Source: Crossiella cryophila
Lineage (GTDB): Bacteria; Actinomycetota; Actinomycetes; Mycobacteriales; Pseudonocardiaceae
Direction of reading: 5' to 3'
DNA: 64,000 nt
NCBI RefSeq assembly: GCF_014204915.1
Contig: NZ_JACHMH010000001.1
Coordinates: forward strand, 4,303,501-4,367,500
Under the pieces are notes generated by a model. The model had not been told where the DNA came from. It worked only from the letters and a program-made list of their open reading frames with translations, and searched no databases. The position numbers and the translations under genes are program-made. Positions within the stretch are counted from its first letter, which is position 1. Every line of letters begins with the position of its first letter. Shown piece by piece: positions 45,262 to 53,393 of the stretch.

Positions 45262-45977
45262 CTGACCGCCCCGAACTCGACGGAGTTCCTGGTCAGCGCC
45301 AGGTAGGCGGGTTCCAGTGAGCCGTCGGCGGCGCGCAGGTCGGTGAGCGGGGCGTCGGCGAGCAGGCGGCCGCGGCCGAGGATGAGCAGGTGGTGCGCGG
45401 TCAGGGCCATCTCGCTGAGCAGGTGGCTGGAGACGAGCACGGTGCGGCCCTGGGCGGCCAGCTCGTGCAGCAGCAGGCGCAGCCAGTGCACGCCGTCGGG
45501 GTCGAGGCCGTTGGTGGGCTCGTCCAGGACGAGCACGGCGGGGTCGCCGAGCAGCGCGGCCGCGATGCCCAGTCGTTGCCGCATGCCGAGGGAGAACCGG
45601 CAGGCGTGGCGGTCGGCGGCGGCGCTGATCCCGGCCAGGGCGAGCACCTGGCCGACCCGGGAGTCGGGCAGGCCGTGGGTGTGCGCCAGGGCGCGCAGGT
45701 GTTGCCGGGCGGTGCGTTCCTGGTGCACCGGGGTGGCTTCCAGGAGCGCGCCGACCCGGCGCAGCGGGTCCGGCAGGTCGGGGTAGTGGCGGCCGCCGAT
45801 GGTGGCGCGGCCACTGGTGGGCCGGGTCAGGCCGAGCAGCATGCGCAGGGTGGTGGACTTGCCCGCGCCGTTGGGGCCGAGGAAGCCGGTGACCCGGCCG
45901 GGTAGCACCGTGCAGGACAACTCGTGCACGACGGTCGTGCCGCCGTGGCGTTTGGTCAGTCGGTCGAGCTGGATCAT
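45258..45977 (-). CDS. ABC transporter ATP-binding protein
   Basis: A 239-residue ATPase with Walker A (GFLGPNGAGKSTTLRM), signature (RFSLGMRQRLGIAAALLG) and Walker B (AVLVLDEPTNGLD), then LLSEMALTAHH. The RFSLGMRQRL signature is typical of antibiotic/lantibiotic-type exporters. It is the first gene of the ATPase-permease-kinase-regulator unit on the minus strand. Confidence 0.92.
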   Translation of the reverse strand: MIQLDRLTKRHGGTTVVHELSCTVLPGRVTGFLGPNGAGKSTTLRMLLGLTRPTSGRATIGGRHYPDLPDPLRRVGALLEATPVHQERTARQHLRALAHTHGLPDSRVGQVLALAGISAAADRHACRFSLGMRQRLGIAAALLGDPAVLVLDEPTNGLDPDGVHWLRLLLHELAAQGRTVLVSSHLLSEMALTAHHLLILGRGRLLADAPLTDLRAADGSLEPAYLALTRNSVEFGAVR

Positions 45978-46063
45978 GGCCCTGACGTTAGGAATCCGGG
46001 CTGCTCACCGTCGTCTGCCACAGGTCGGCGGCTTCCCGGGGCCGACTACGACCAAGGTCGTAC

Positions 46064-46732
46064 TCAGGCGTGCCGCAGGTAGGTCAGCACCGCGCTGACC
46101 CGGCGGTGCACCTGGGGTTCCTCGGCCAGGCCGAGTTTGGCGAAGGTGGAGTTGACGTGTTTCTCGATGGTGGACTCCGACAGCGTCAGGTACTCCGCGA
46201 TGGCCCGGTTGGTCTTGCCCTGGGCCATGTGCCGCAACACTTCCAGCTCGCGCGGGCTGAGCCGGGTCAGTGGCGCGTCGGCGGCCTTGGCCCGGCTGCC
46301 CAGCAGCACCTCCACGATCCGCGGGTCGATCACCGAGCGGCCGGCGCGGACCTCGTGCAGGGCGCGCAGCAGTTCGTCGACCTCGCCGATGCGTTCCTTG
46401 AGCAGGTAGGCCAGGCCGTCGGTGCCGTGCTGGAACAGGTCGAAGGCGTACTGCTCGTTGGCGTGCTGGGAGAGCACCACCACGCCGATGTCCTGGTGGT
46501 GCACCCGGATGTGGTGCGCGGCGGTGATGCCCTCGGTGTTGTGGCCCGGCGGCATCCGGATGTCGGTGATCACCGCGTCCAGGCGGAACCGGCGGACCGC
46601 GTCCAGGAGTTCCTCCGCGGTGCCCACCGCCGCGACCACCCGCACCTCGCCGCTGTCCTCCAGCAGGCGCCGGGTGCCCTCGCGCACCAGGTAGTGGTCC
46701 TCGGCGATGACGATCCGCAGCGGCTCAGGCAT
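46064..46732 (-). CDS. LuxR-type response regulator
   Basis: A 222-residue regulator with receiver domain (IAEDHYLVREG; phospho-acceptor in VITDIRMPPG; LLKERIGEVDEL) and a C-terminal LuxR helix-turn-helix (LSPRELEVLRHMAQGKTNR). It overlaps the kinase gene by 8 bp. A 26-bp inverted repeat upstream of the kinase may be its own target. It is separated from the ABC unit by 86 bp. Confidence 0.9.
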   Translation of the reverse strand: MPEPLRIVIAEDHYLVREGTRRLLEDSGEVRVVAAVGTAEELLDAVRRFRLDAVITDIRMPPGHNTEGITAAHHIRVHHQDIGVVVLSQHANEQYAFDLFQHGTDGLAYLLKERIGEVDELLRALHEVRAGRSVIDPRIVEVLLGSRAKAADAPLTRLSPRELEVLRHMAQGKTNRAIAEYLTLSESTIEKHVNSTFAKLGLAEEPQVHRRVSAVLTYLRHA

Positions 46733-48800
46733 CAGCGGTGTTCTCCACGATCTCGATAGGACGGTCCGAAGTGGACGGTTCGCGGGCCGCGGCGGGTAGC
46801 CGGGCGGTGATGGTGGTGCCCGCGCCGGGGGTGCTGGCGATGGTGAGCGCGCCGCCGACCGCCTCGGCCCGGTCGCGCATGCCGGTCAGGCCGAGTCCGC
46901 CGCCGCCGTGCCGGAAACCGCGGCCGTCATCGCGCACGTCCACGATCAGTTCGCCGTCGAGGTGTCCGAAGTGGATGGTCACCGCGCCGGCCCCGGCGTG
47001 CTTGAGCACGTTCGTCAGTGCCTCGGAGATGAGGAAGAACGCCGATTCCTCCACGTCCACGCCGAAGCGGGCGGCCCGCAGGTCGGGCGGGCAGTCCACG
47101 GTCACCGGGATCGGCAGCCGCCGGGCCCGTGAGGTGACCGCGGCGATCAGGCCCTGGTCGGTGAGCACCGGCGGGTGGATGCCGTGGGCGAGTTCGCGCA
47201 GTTCGTCGATGACCCGGTAGGCGTCGTCCTGCACCTCGGTGAGGGTGTTCCCGGCCGCCTCGCCACCGCGGTTGAACTGGTTGCGGGCCAGCCGCAGCTT
47301 GGCCACCAGCGCGACGAGTTCCTGCTGGATGCCGTCGTGCAGCTGCCGTTCGATCCGCCGCCGCTCGGTGTCCTGGGCCTGCACGATCCGGGTCCGGGAC
47401 GCCTCCAGCTCACTGGCCTGCCGGGACACCTGTTCGACCTGCACGCCAAGGGCCTTGGCCAGGTTGGCGTTGTGCACGGCCAGTGCGGCCTGCCTGGCCA
47501 GGCTCTCCACCAGCGCGTGGTCCTCCGGGGTGAACCGGCCCTCCACCTTGGGTCCGTACTCGATCACCCCGAGCTGTTCCTCGGCGTGCCGCAACGGGAA
47601 CCGGGTGGCCGCCTCCTCGGTGACCGTGCCGGCCACGCTGACCACCGGCGGGCTGCACGGATGGGCGGCGCCGCCGAGTTCGACCCTGGCCCATTTGAGG
47701 TTCAGCCCGCTCTGCAGGCTGCTGGCCAGGTGTGGGGCCAGCCGGGGCAGGTCGTAGGCGTGCTCCAGGGTGGTGCCGAACTGCACCAGCAGCTCGAACC
47801 CGGTCAGCCGCGGCCCGTACACCCGGCGCGCGGCGGCCTGGTTGAGCTGCGCGCGCAACGGCTGGAACAGCAGCATCGCGGTGGCGGTGACCAGCGCGAC
47901 CAGCCCGACCGGCAGGTACTGGCCCGCGGTCCAGCCCAGCATGGTCGCGGTTCCCAGGTACCAGCAGCCGATGACCAGCCACAACAGGCCGTAGACCACC
48001 GAGCGCGGCACCACGATGTCCACGCCGAGCAGTTGCCTGCGCAGCGCGGCGACCACCACGATCACCGGGACCAGCGAGTACGGCAGGGTGCCGATCAGCC
48101 GGCCGATGACGTAGTACCAGCCCTCGTCGATGTCGACCCGCCAGTCGCGGGTGAGCAGCAGCACCGCCCTGGCCAGCATGATCGCGATGGTGAGGATGGC
48201 CAGCGAGGTCAGCCAGGGCTGCGGCCGCCCGTCCCGGCGGGCCAGCAGGCAGCGGATCAGCAGCATGATCCCGGCGCCCACGTGCAGCCAGGCGAAGGGC
48301 TTCTGCGACCACAGGTACATCATCTCGATCGGCAGCCCGGCCAGCGCGGCGATCAGCGGCGCGGGTAGCAGGAACCACAGCGAGCGCAGCAGGATCCGCT
48401 CGTAGCGGTGCCGGTAGCCGCCGTCGGGCAGCAGCGCGACCAGGTAGATGATCAGGATGTTGAAGACGAACTCGAGGGTCTCGTTGCCGGTGGAGCCGAA
48501 CCACACCCAGAAGCCGGCTGGCTGCCAGTCCTGCGGCGTGGTGAGGAAGTGCAGCGGGTAGTTGGTGGCCAGACCGATCGCCAGCAGCGAACCGAACACC
48601 ATCAGTCTTCGCCCGACCGGGTGGCTGGGGGCGGCCCGCCAGACCAGCAGCCCGGCCGCGTAGCAGGGCAGCACCGCGGTCAGCGCCCAGGACAGGGTCA
48701 GTCGCGCGGGCAGCAGGAACAGCGTCACCGGGATCGTGATCAGCAGACTCAGCCCGGCGGCGGTAGCCAGCAGCCGAATGGGCCAGTCCTTCCCCGTCAC
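46725..48800 (-). CDS. Multi-helix sensor histidine kinase with GAF domain
   Basis: A 691-residue kinase. Residues 1-315 hold some ten membrane helices without an extracellular domain. A GAF-like domain (about 335-450) and a coiled-coil linker (450-480) follow, then HisKA_3 with phospho-His H488 (RRIERQLHDGIQQELVAL) and a HATPase (EALTNVLKHAGAG, GLGLTGMRDRAEAVGG). Its partner regulator overlaps by 8 bp. The stimulus is unknown; a membrane-embedded ligand is plausible. Confidence 0.9.
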   Translation of the reverse strand: MTGKDWPIRLLATAAGLSLLITIPVTLFLLPARLTLSWALTAVLPCYAAGLLVWRAAPSHPVGRRLMVFGSLLAIGLATNYPLHFLTTPQDWQPAGFWVWFGSTGNETLEFVFNILIIYLVALLPDGGYRHRYERILLRSLWFLLPAPLIAALAGLPIEMMYLWSQKPFAWLHVGAGIMLLIRCLLARRDGRPQPWLTSLAILTIAIMLARAVLLLTRDWRVDIDEGWYYVIGRLIGTLPYSLVPVIVVVAALRRQLLGVDIVVPRSVVYGLLWLVIGCWYLGTATMLGWTAGQYLPVGLVALVTATAMLLFQPLRAQLNQAAARRVYGPRLTGFELLVQFGTTLEHAYDLPRLAPHLASSLQSGLNLKWARVELGGAAHPCSPPVVSVAGTVTEEAATRFPLRHAEEQLGVIEYGPKVEGRFTPEDHALVESLARQAALAVHNANLAKALGVQVEQVSRQASELEASRTRIVQAQDTERRRIERQLHDGIQQELVALVAKLRLARNQFNRGGEAAGNTLTEVQDDAYRVIDELRELAHGIHPPVLTDQGLIAAVTSRARRLPIPVTVDCPPDLRAARFGVDVEESAFFLISEALTNVLKHAGAGAVTIHFGHLDGELIVDVRDDGRGFRHGGGGLGLTGMRDRAEAVGGALTIASTPGAGTTITARLPAAAREPSTSDRPIEIVENTADA

Positions 48801-48853
48801 CCGCTCATTCTGCGGGCTGCCGCCCCCGCGCGTACAGGAAGGTCACACCACAC

Positions 48854-48879
48854 CGCTATGGCGGAAAACCTCCATAGCG
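48854..48879. promoter_or_regulatory. Inverted repeat upstream of the kinase/regulator operon
   Basis: Arms CGCTATGGCGG (48854-48864) and CCTCCATAGCG (48869-48879) match at 10 of 11 pairs around AAAA. It lies 54 bp from the kinase start and is a good size for a LuxR-type response regulator dimer. Binding is inferred. Confidence 0.5.
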
Positions 48880-48962
48880 ATTCAAGGCGGGCCTGGTTAT
48901 GCGCGGCCGCGCGGCCCGGAAGACTTCGGCAGGCAAGAGGATGACGGAAGGGCCCCCTTTTC

Positions 48963-49007
48963 GACGCGGGTTCCTGGAGCACCTGGGGGTGTCCAGGAGC
49001 CCGCGTC
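48963..49007. other. Large hairpin with 16-bp arms of unknown role
   Basis: Positions 48963-48978 (GACGCGGGTTCCTGGA) pair with 49092-equivalent bases 48992-49007 (TCCAGGAGCCCGCGTC) with one mismatch around a 13-nt loop. No gene ends here and there is no T run, so it is not an ordinary terminator. It could end a short transcript or fold in the leader of the giant-protein mRNA. Confidence 0.5.
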
Positions 49008-49199
49008 TCGGCGTTGGGAACCGTGATGGGCGTTCGGATCAGTCACCGCGACTCGGTGCACTCCCTGGTCGGCCCGCGGGCCGCCGCCCTGCCCCGCTGG
49101 GCGCCGCACCGCACCACCCCGGCCGGTGCCGCCACCCAGGAGACGGGTGGCGCCGATCGGCAGGCCGCGGCAGGTTCGGCCAGGTCAACGTAACGCGAG

Positions 49200-49225
49200 C
49201 CGTATTCACTGGACGTTGAATACGG
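49200..49225. promoter_or_regulatory. 26-bp inverted repeat before giant secreted protein 1
   Basis: Perfect arms CCGTATTCA (49200-49208) and TGAATACGG (49217-49225) around an 8-bp spacer, 72 bp before the start codon. The same arms (one base different) precede the paralogous gene at 53301-53326. This is the best evidence that both are controlled by one regulator. Confidence 0.75.
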
Positions 49226-49297
49226 TCCGGGTCTCCCGGGAACACGCACAGACTGCCAAGACTCGGCTGCGTCGTGGACCACCCGAGAGGACAACCC

Positions 49298-52200
49298 ATG
49301 CGCGCTCGACCGTGGCGGCGCAGACTCGCCACCGCCCTGCTCACCGGCGCCCTCCTAGTAGGCGCCGCCGGTACCGCCCCACCCGCCGCGGCCGCGGTGC
49401 CGATCGATCTCGGCGGGCTGGCGAACACCCTGCTGGGCAGCTACCTCCGCATCGTCGACGCCGACCGCGACTACGCCCGGCACCTGGTGGCCACCGCGGA
49501 ACTCGCCGACTGGCGGGCCGCGAACGCCCAGGCCGACCAGAACGCGCTGACCGCGCACCTGGCCGCCACCCAGCAGGCCATCGAGACCGCAGTGCCCGAG
49601 CGGGTGTGGGCGCAGCAGACCCACGAGGTGGTCGGGGCCAGCCTGCACGCGCTGCGGTCCGCGCCCGGCGCGCTGCTCACCGGCCCGCGGATCGAGCAGC
49701 TCACCGCCGCGCTCGTCGGCCGGGACGCGCCAACACTCACGGGCAGGATCGCCGACCGGATCGGCGGCGCGCTGCCGCACCTGGCCTGGAACACCGGCTT
49801 CGACAACGCCCAGGCCGCGGTCTGGACCGCGCTGGGCGGCACCGCCAGGGTGGACGCCGCGTTCAAGGGCGCCTGGGACGCCGGGGTCGGCGCGCTGATC
49901 GGCGTCGGCGCGGCGATGAACCACACCCAGCTCGGCGCGCTGCCCCGGCTCAAGCAGGTGCTCGACGTGGCGCCGGTGCTGGCCGCGGCGGCCAACCCGG
50001 TCCAGTTCCGGACGCTGACCAGGCAGTTGATCACCAGCCAGGTCCAGGTGGTCAGCACCGAACGCCAGGCCGGTTTCACCAGCATGGTGGCGATCTCGAT
50101 CACCGTGGTGGCCGGCAAGCCGGAAACGCCGGAGGAGAAGCGCAAGGCCGAGGCCGAGGCGGCGGAGAAGAAACGCCAGGGCATCCTCAACGGGGCCAAG
50201 GGCGCCATCGACGGCCTCGCCTGGCTGGTCGGCCGGGACGACCCGGAGGGCGCGCGGCAGATCAAGGCCCTCGCCGCCGGTGCGTTGCAGATCGCCACCG
50301 CGGTGAACAAGGCGGTCACCGCGTTCAAGCTGATCGACAGCGTGTTCTCGATGGCCACGGTGGCCTTCACCGGCAACGTGATCGGCGCGATCAGCACCAT
50401 CGCCTCGCTGTTCGCCGGCGCCGGGCCGACCGTGGAGCAGTTGATCTTGGAGGAGATCGGCAAACTGCGCGAGCAGGTCGCCAAGCTGCACGAGGACATG
50501 ACCAGGCAGTTCGCCCGGATCGACCGGCGGCTCGACGACATGTACACCGGGATCTCCCAGCAGCTCCAGCAGCTCGACGCCGCGGTGGAGGTGGTCAAGG
50601 GCCGGGTCGCCGAGGTGGCCCAGCACCTCACCGAGCTGGAGGTGCGCACCCAGGCCATCGGCAACGCGGTCACCGAGGGCATCGCCAACACGCTGGCCCA
50701 GCCGACCTGGGACAACGCCAACCTGGTGATCGACTACAAGCGCACCCGGCCGGGTCAGCCGGTCACCTTCGCGATGTATGACCAGGCGGAGAACGTCTTC
50801 CAGCTGGCCGGGCACCGGACCGCCGCGCTGGCCCCGTTCGTGGTGCCGGCAGGCAACTACGGCACCGATCCGGCCACCGCGCGCACCAACCTGAGCACGC
50901 ACGGCACCACCGGCACCGTCCGCTACCTGGCCGCCTACGCCCGCGCCCGGCTCGACGGCGCCTTCCCGGTGCCGGAGGAGGTGGTCAACCCGGCGCTGTG
51001 GAAGGTCGCCGCCAACGCCTACACCCTGCTCGCCGCGCAGAACCCGGAGCACGCCAGGAAGATCGTGCCGGAGCGGGCCGCCGCGGTGGTCGAGGAGGGC
51101 CTGCGGCTGCGCGAGGCCGCCGCGCGGTTCAGCGAGCCCGGCCCCGGCGGCGCCACCAACACGCTGTTCACCAGCCTGCTGAACAACTACCGGAACGAGC
51201 TGGTCCGGTTCTTCGAGGAGACCGCCAAGCGGGCCACCGAGGTCACCAGGGACCGGTACAGCCTGTGGCACGGGCCGAAACAGGACGTGGCCGACGCGCC
51301 CGGGGTGATCGGGCCGGACGAGGTCCCGCGCTGCACCGCCGGTCCCGCCCAGCCGCTGACCCGGCCGGGCAAGGTGGACGGCTCGACGTTGCCGCCCGCG
51401 CAGATGTTCGCCCGCAACGTGCTGCCCAACCCGCCCGCCTACGCGGCCTGCTGGACCGCGCCGGAGTGGGTCAACGAGACGATCAGCATCGTGCCCAAGG
51501 AGTGCGAGCGGCCCGGCGAACGCGGCTGCGAGATCCACTACAAGTGGGCCGACCTGCGGGTGCAGTTCCAGCAGAACCTGCGCTGGCCGAGCGGGGAGAA
51601 CCTCGCCGGCCGCTGGCTGACCGGGATCACCAAGCGGATGGTGGTGCAGACCTGCCACGGCAGCAAGAACGGCGTGACCGGGGGCTGCCAGGACCGGGCC
51701 GACGCACGGCAGGTCCTGGTCAACGAGTGGGGCACGCTGCGGGAGAACTTCGACCGCACCGCCACCTGGGTGGATCCCGAGATCGCCGAGCAGACCGCGG
51801 TCGGCCACATGACCGAGTTCCTCAAACAGCGCCAGCGCGAGTACTACTCGATCACCGCCAGGCACATCAGGGACACCGACGCGGCGCGTGATCTCAACCT
51901 GGCGGTCAGCCTGCTGCGCGCCTACACCGAACTGGGCTTCCCCAGGGCCCTGGAGACCGACGACCACCTGCGGGCCCTGCTCTACGGCGGCCACGCGCTG
52001 CACACCAGCGGCGGCGGTGACGGTCACCTGCTGGCCGGGACCTACGACCAGGCGGCGGCCAACCTGGCCGCGGGCAAGCCGCCGTGGGAGTCCGACCAGC
52101 ACGAGAGCCCGGACTGCCCGCGGCTGCCCGGCCTGAGCAGCCAGGACCCGTTCGCGGTGTGCACGGCGGCCAGCGCGAAGCTGCGGCTGGACCGGCTCGG

Positions 52201-53242
52201 CGGGCGCTACGCCGAGCAGTTCAAGCAGCGCTGGGAAGGCACCGACCAGTCCCTGCCCGAGGTGCAGCGACTGGCCCGCTCGCTGTGGCTGGTGATCAAG
52301 GCGGCCCACCCGGCCAGCACGCTGAACCCGCGACTGGACCTGCCCGCGCCGATCGCCCCGGCGCAGGCACGCTGGTCCCAGCCGGTCTCGGTCGAGGACG
52401 CGGCCACCCCGCACGGCGGCGCGGCCACGGTCACCTTCCAGGGCAGGCAGCACATCGCCTGGCGGGGCGCGGACAACCAGCTCTACGCGTCCTCCACTGT
52501 GGACGGTCGAAGCTGGACGCCGAAGGTGCTGGTGGGCTCGGGCGGCGAGGTCGGCGCGCACCAGTCGCTCGCGGTGTTCCAGGGCAAACTCGTGCTGTCC
52601 TGGCGCTTCGGCGTCCCGCAGCGGCCGTCCGCGCCCCGGCTGGCGACCAGCCCGGACGGCCAGACCTGGACCGCCGCCCCGGTCAGCCCCGGGCTGGGCG
52701 ACGGTAAGGAACCGGCGGTGCTGGCCGAGCACAACGGCACCCTGTACGCACTCACCCGCGGCTTCGACCAGGCCCTGTCCCTGTCCAGCACCACCGACCT
52801 GGTCACCTGGACGGCGAAGCAGCGGATCCTGCCCGACCAGCTCAGCAGCCACCGGGCCGCGCTGACCGCCGCCAACGGCAGGCTGTACCTGGCCTGGAAG
52901 GCCGCGGACAGCCCGGAGATCCGGCTGGCGACCAGCCAGGACGGCCGCACCTGGAGCGGACCCGCCCGGGTCTCCGACGGCGGCACCAGCACCGGAGTGG
53001 CGCTGACCGTGGCCCAGGGCAAGGTCCACGCCGCCTGGCAGGGCCTGGACCCGGACCGGACCATGCACCTCGCCGCCACCACCGACGGCGTGACCTGGAC
53101 CCCGCGGCACAGCCTGGCCCGCACCTCCCGGACCGCCCAGCAACCCGCGCTGACCGCCCTCGGCGGCAGGCTGCGGGCGGTGTGGCTGGCCGAGGACAGC
53201 CAGTACCTGATGTCGGCCACCAGCGCCGTGCTGCCCGGCTGA
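49298..53242 (+). CDS. Giant secreted protein 1: hydrophobic segment, coiled coil and C-terminal beta-propeller
   Basis: A 1,314-residue protein with a Sec signal peptide (RRRLATALLTGALLVGAAG, cut near PPAAAA). An N-terminal helical region follows (about 35-320). Next are a long hydrophobic stretch (about 325-375, containing ATVAFTGNVIGAIST) and a coiled coil (378-460). A Cys-containing middle domain leads to six BNR-like blades (about 1022-1314) with repeated SxDGxTWT and ALTxxxGxLxxxW words. The hydrophobic-plus-coiled-coil core recalls alpha pore-forming toxins, and the propeller recalls sugar-binding lectins, but no named family is recognised. ATG 49298 follows GAGAGGA. The next gene is its paralogue. 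Confidence 0.75.
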   Translation: MRARPWRRRLATALLTGALLVGAAGTAPPAAAAVPIDLGGLANTLLGSYLRIVDADRDYARHLVATAELADWRAANAQADQNALTAHLAATQQAIETAVPERVWAQQTHEVVGASLHALRSAPGALLTGPRIEQLTAALVGRDAPTLTGRIADRIGGALPHLAWNTGFDNAQAAVWTALGGTARVDAAFKGAWDAGVGALIGVGAAMNHTQLGALPRLKQVLDVAPVLAAAANPVQFRTLTRQLITSQVQVVSTERQAGFTSMVAISITVVAGKPETPEEKRKAEAEAAEKKRQGILNGAKGAIDGLAWLVGRDDPEGARQIKALAAGALQIATAVNKAVTAFKLIDSVFSMATVAFTGNVIGAISTIASLFAGAGPTVEQLILEEIGKLREQVAKLHEDMTRQFARIDRRLDDMYTGISQQLQQLDAAVEVVKGRVAEVAQHLTELEVRTQAIGNAVTEGIANTLAQPTWDNANLVIDYKRTRPGQPVTFAMYDQAENVFQLAGHRTAALAPFVVPAGNYGTDPATARTNLSTHGTTGTVRYLAAYARARLDGAFPVPEEVVNPALWKVAANAYTLLAAQNPEHARKIVPERAAAVVEEGLRLREAAARFSEPGPGGATNTLFTSLLNNYRNELVRFFEETAKRATEVTRDRYSLWHGPKQDVADAPGVIGPDEVPRCTAGPAQPLTRPGKVDGSTLPPAQMFARNVLPNPPAYAACWTAPEWVNETISIVPKECERPGERGCEIHYKWADLRVQFQQNLRWPSGENLAGRWLTGITKRMVVQTCHGSKNGVTGGCQDRADARQVLVNEWGTLRENFDRTATWVDPEIAEQTAVGHMTEFLKQRQREYYSITARHIRDTDAARDLNLAVSLLRAYTELGFPRALETDDHLRALLYGGHALHTSGGGDGHLLAGTYDQAAANLAAGKPPWESDQHESPDCPRLPGLSSQDPFAVCTAASAKLRLDRLGGRYAEQFKQRWEGTDQSLPEVQRLARSLWLVIKAAHPASTLNPRLDLPAPIAPAQARWSQPVSVEDAATPHGGAATVTFQGRQHIAWRGADNQLYASSTVDGRSWTPKVLVGSGGEVGAHQSLAVFQGKLVLSWRFGVPQRPSAPRLATSPDGQTWTAAPVSPGLGDGKEPAVLAEHNGTLYALTRGFDQALSLSSTTDLVTWTAKQRILPDQLSSHRAALTAANGRLYLAWKAADSPEIRLATSQDGRTWSGPARVSDGGTSTGVALTVAQGKVHAAWQGLDPDRTMHLAATTDGVTWTPRHSLARTSRTAQQPALTALGGRLRAVWLAEDSQYLMSATSAVLPG

Positions 53243-53255
53243 CCCGATGATCGGA

Positions 53256-53288
53256 AAGGCGGCCGCACGGACCCCGTGCGGCCGCCTT
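53256..53288 (+). terminator. Terminator between the two giant genes
   Basis: AAGGCGGCCGCACGG (53256-53270) and CCGTGCGGCCGCCTT (53274-53288) form a perfect 15-bp stem with a 3-nt loop, 14 bp after the stop. The second gene therefore needs its own promoter. Confidence 0.8.
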
Positions 53289-53300
53289 CGCCCAGCTCAG

Positions 53301-53326
53301 CCGTATTCACCCGGCACTGGATACGG
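53301..53326. promoter_or_regulatory. 26-bp inverted repeat before giant secreted protein 2
   Basis: Arms CCGTATTCA (53301-53309) and TGGATACGG (53318-53326) with the same 8-bp spacer as at 49200-49225. It lies 67 bp before the ATG at 53394, almost the same distance as in the first copy. Shared control is inferred. Confidence 0.75.
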
Positions 53327-53393
53327 CCCGCCCCTGCCGATGCGGGGCGCCCGCGACCAACACTCGCGGCGCTCGACGACAACGGAGGGGATC

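Larger units (their letters stand above)
48801..49297. other. Divergent intergenic region with three inverted repeats, no gene called
   Basis: About 500 bp between the kinase gene (starts 48800, minus) and the first giant secreted-protein gene (starts 49298, plus). It holds an inverted repeat near the kinase (48854-48879), a 16-bp-arm hairpin (48963-49007) and the 26-bp repeat before the giant gene (49200-49225). A 55-codon frame from ATG 49026 to TAA has some coding-like third-position bias but no ribosome site, and I do not call it. Confidence 0.6.

Noticed and set aside
49026-49193. 55-codon frame before giant gene 1
   Set aside because: Moderate third-position bias but no Shine-Dalgarno, no known motif, and the frame runs into the putative regulatory region.
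49355-53143. A 1,262-codon open frame on the minus strand opposite giant gene 1
   Set aside because: It is a high-GC shadow: Gly/Arg/Val/Leu/His-rich sequence without domain motifs, while the plus frame has a signal peptide, ribosome site and a clear paralogue.
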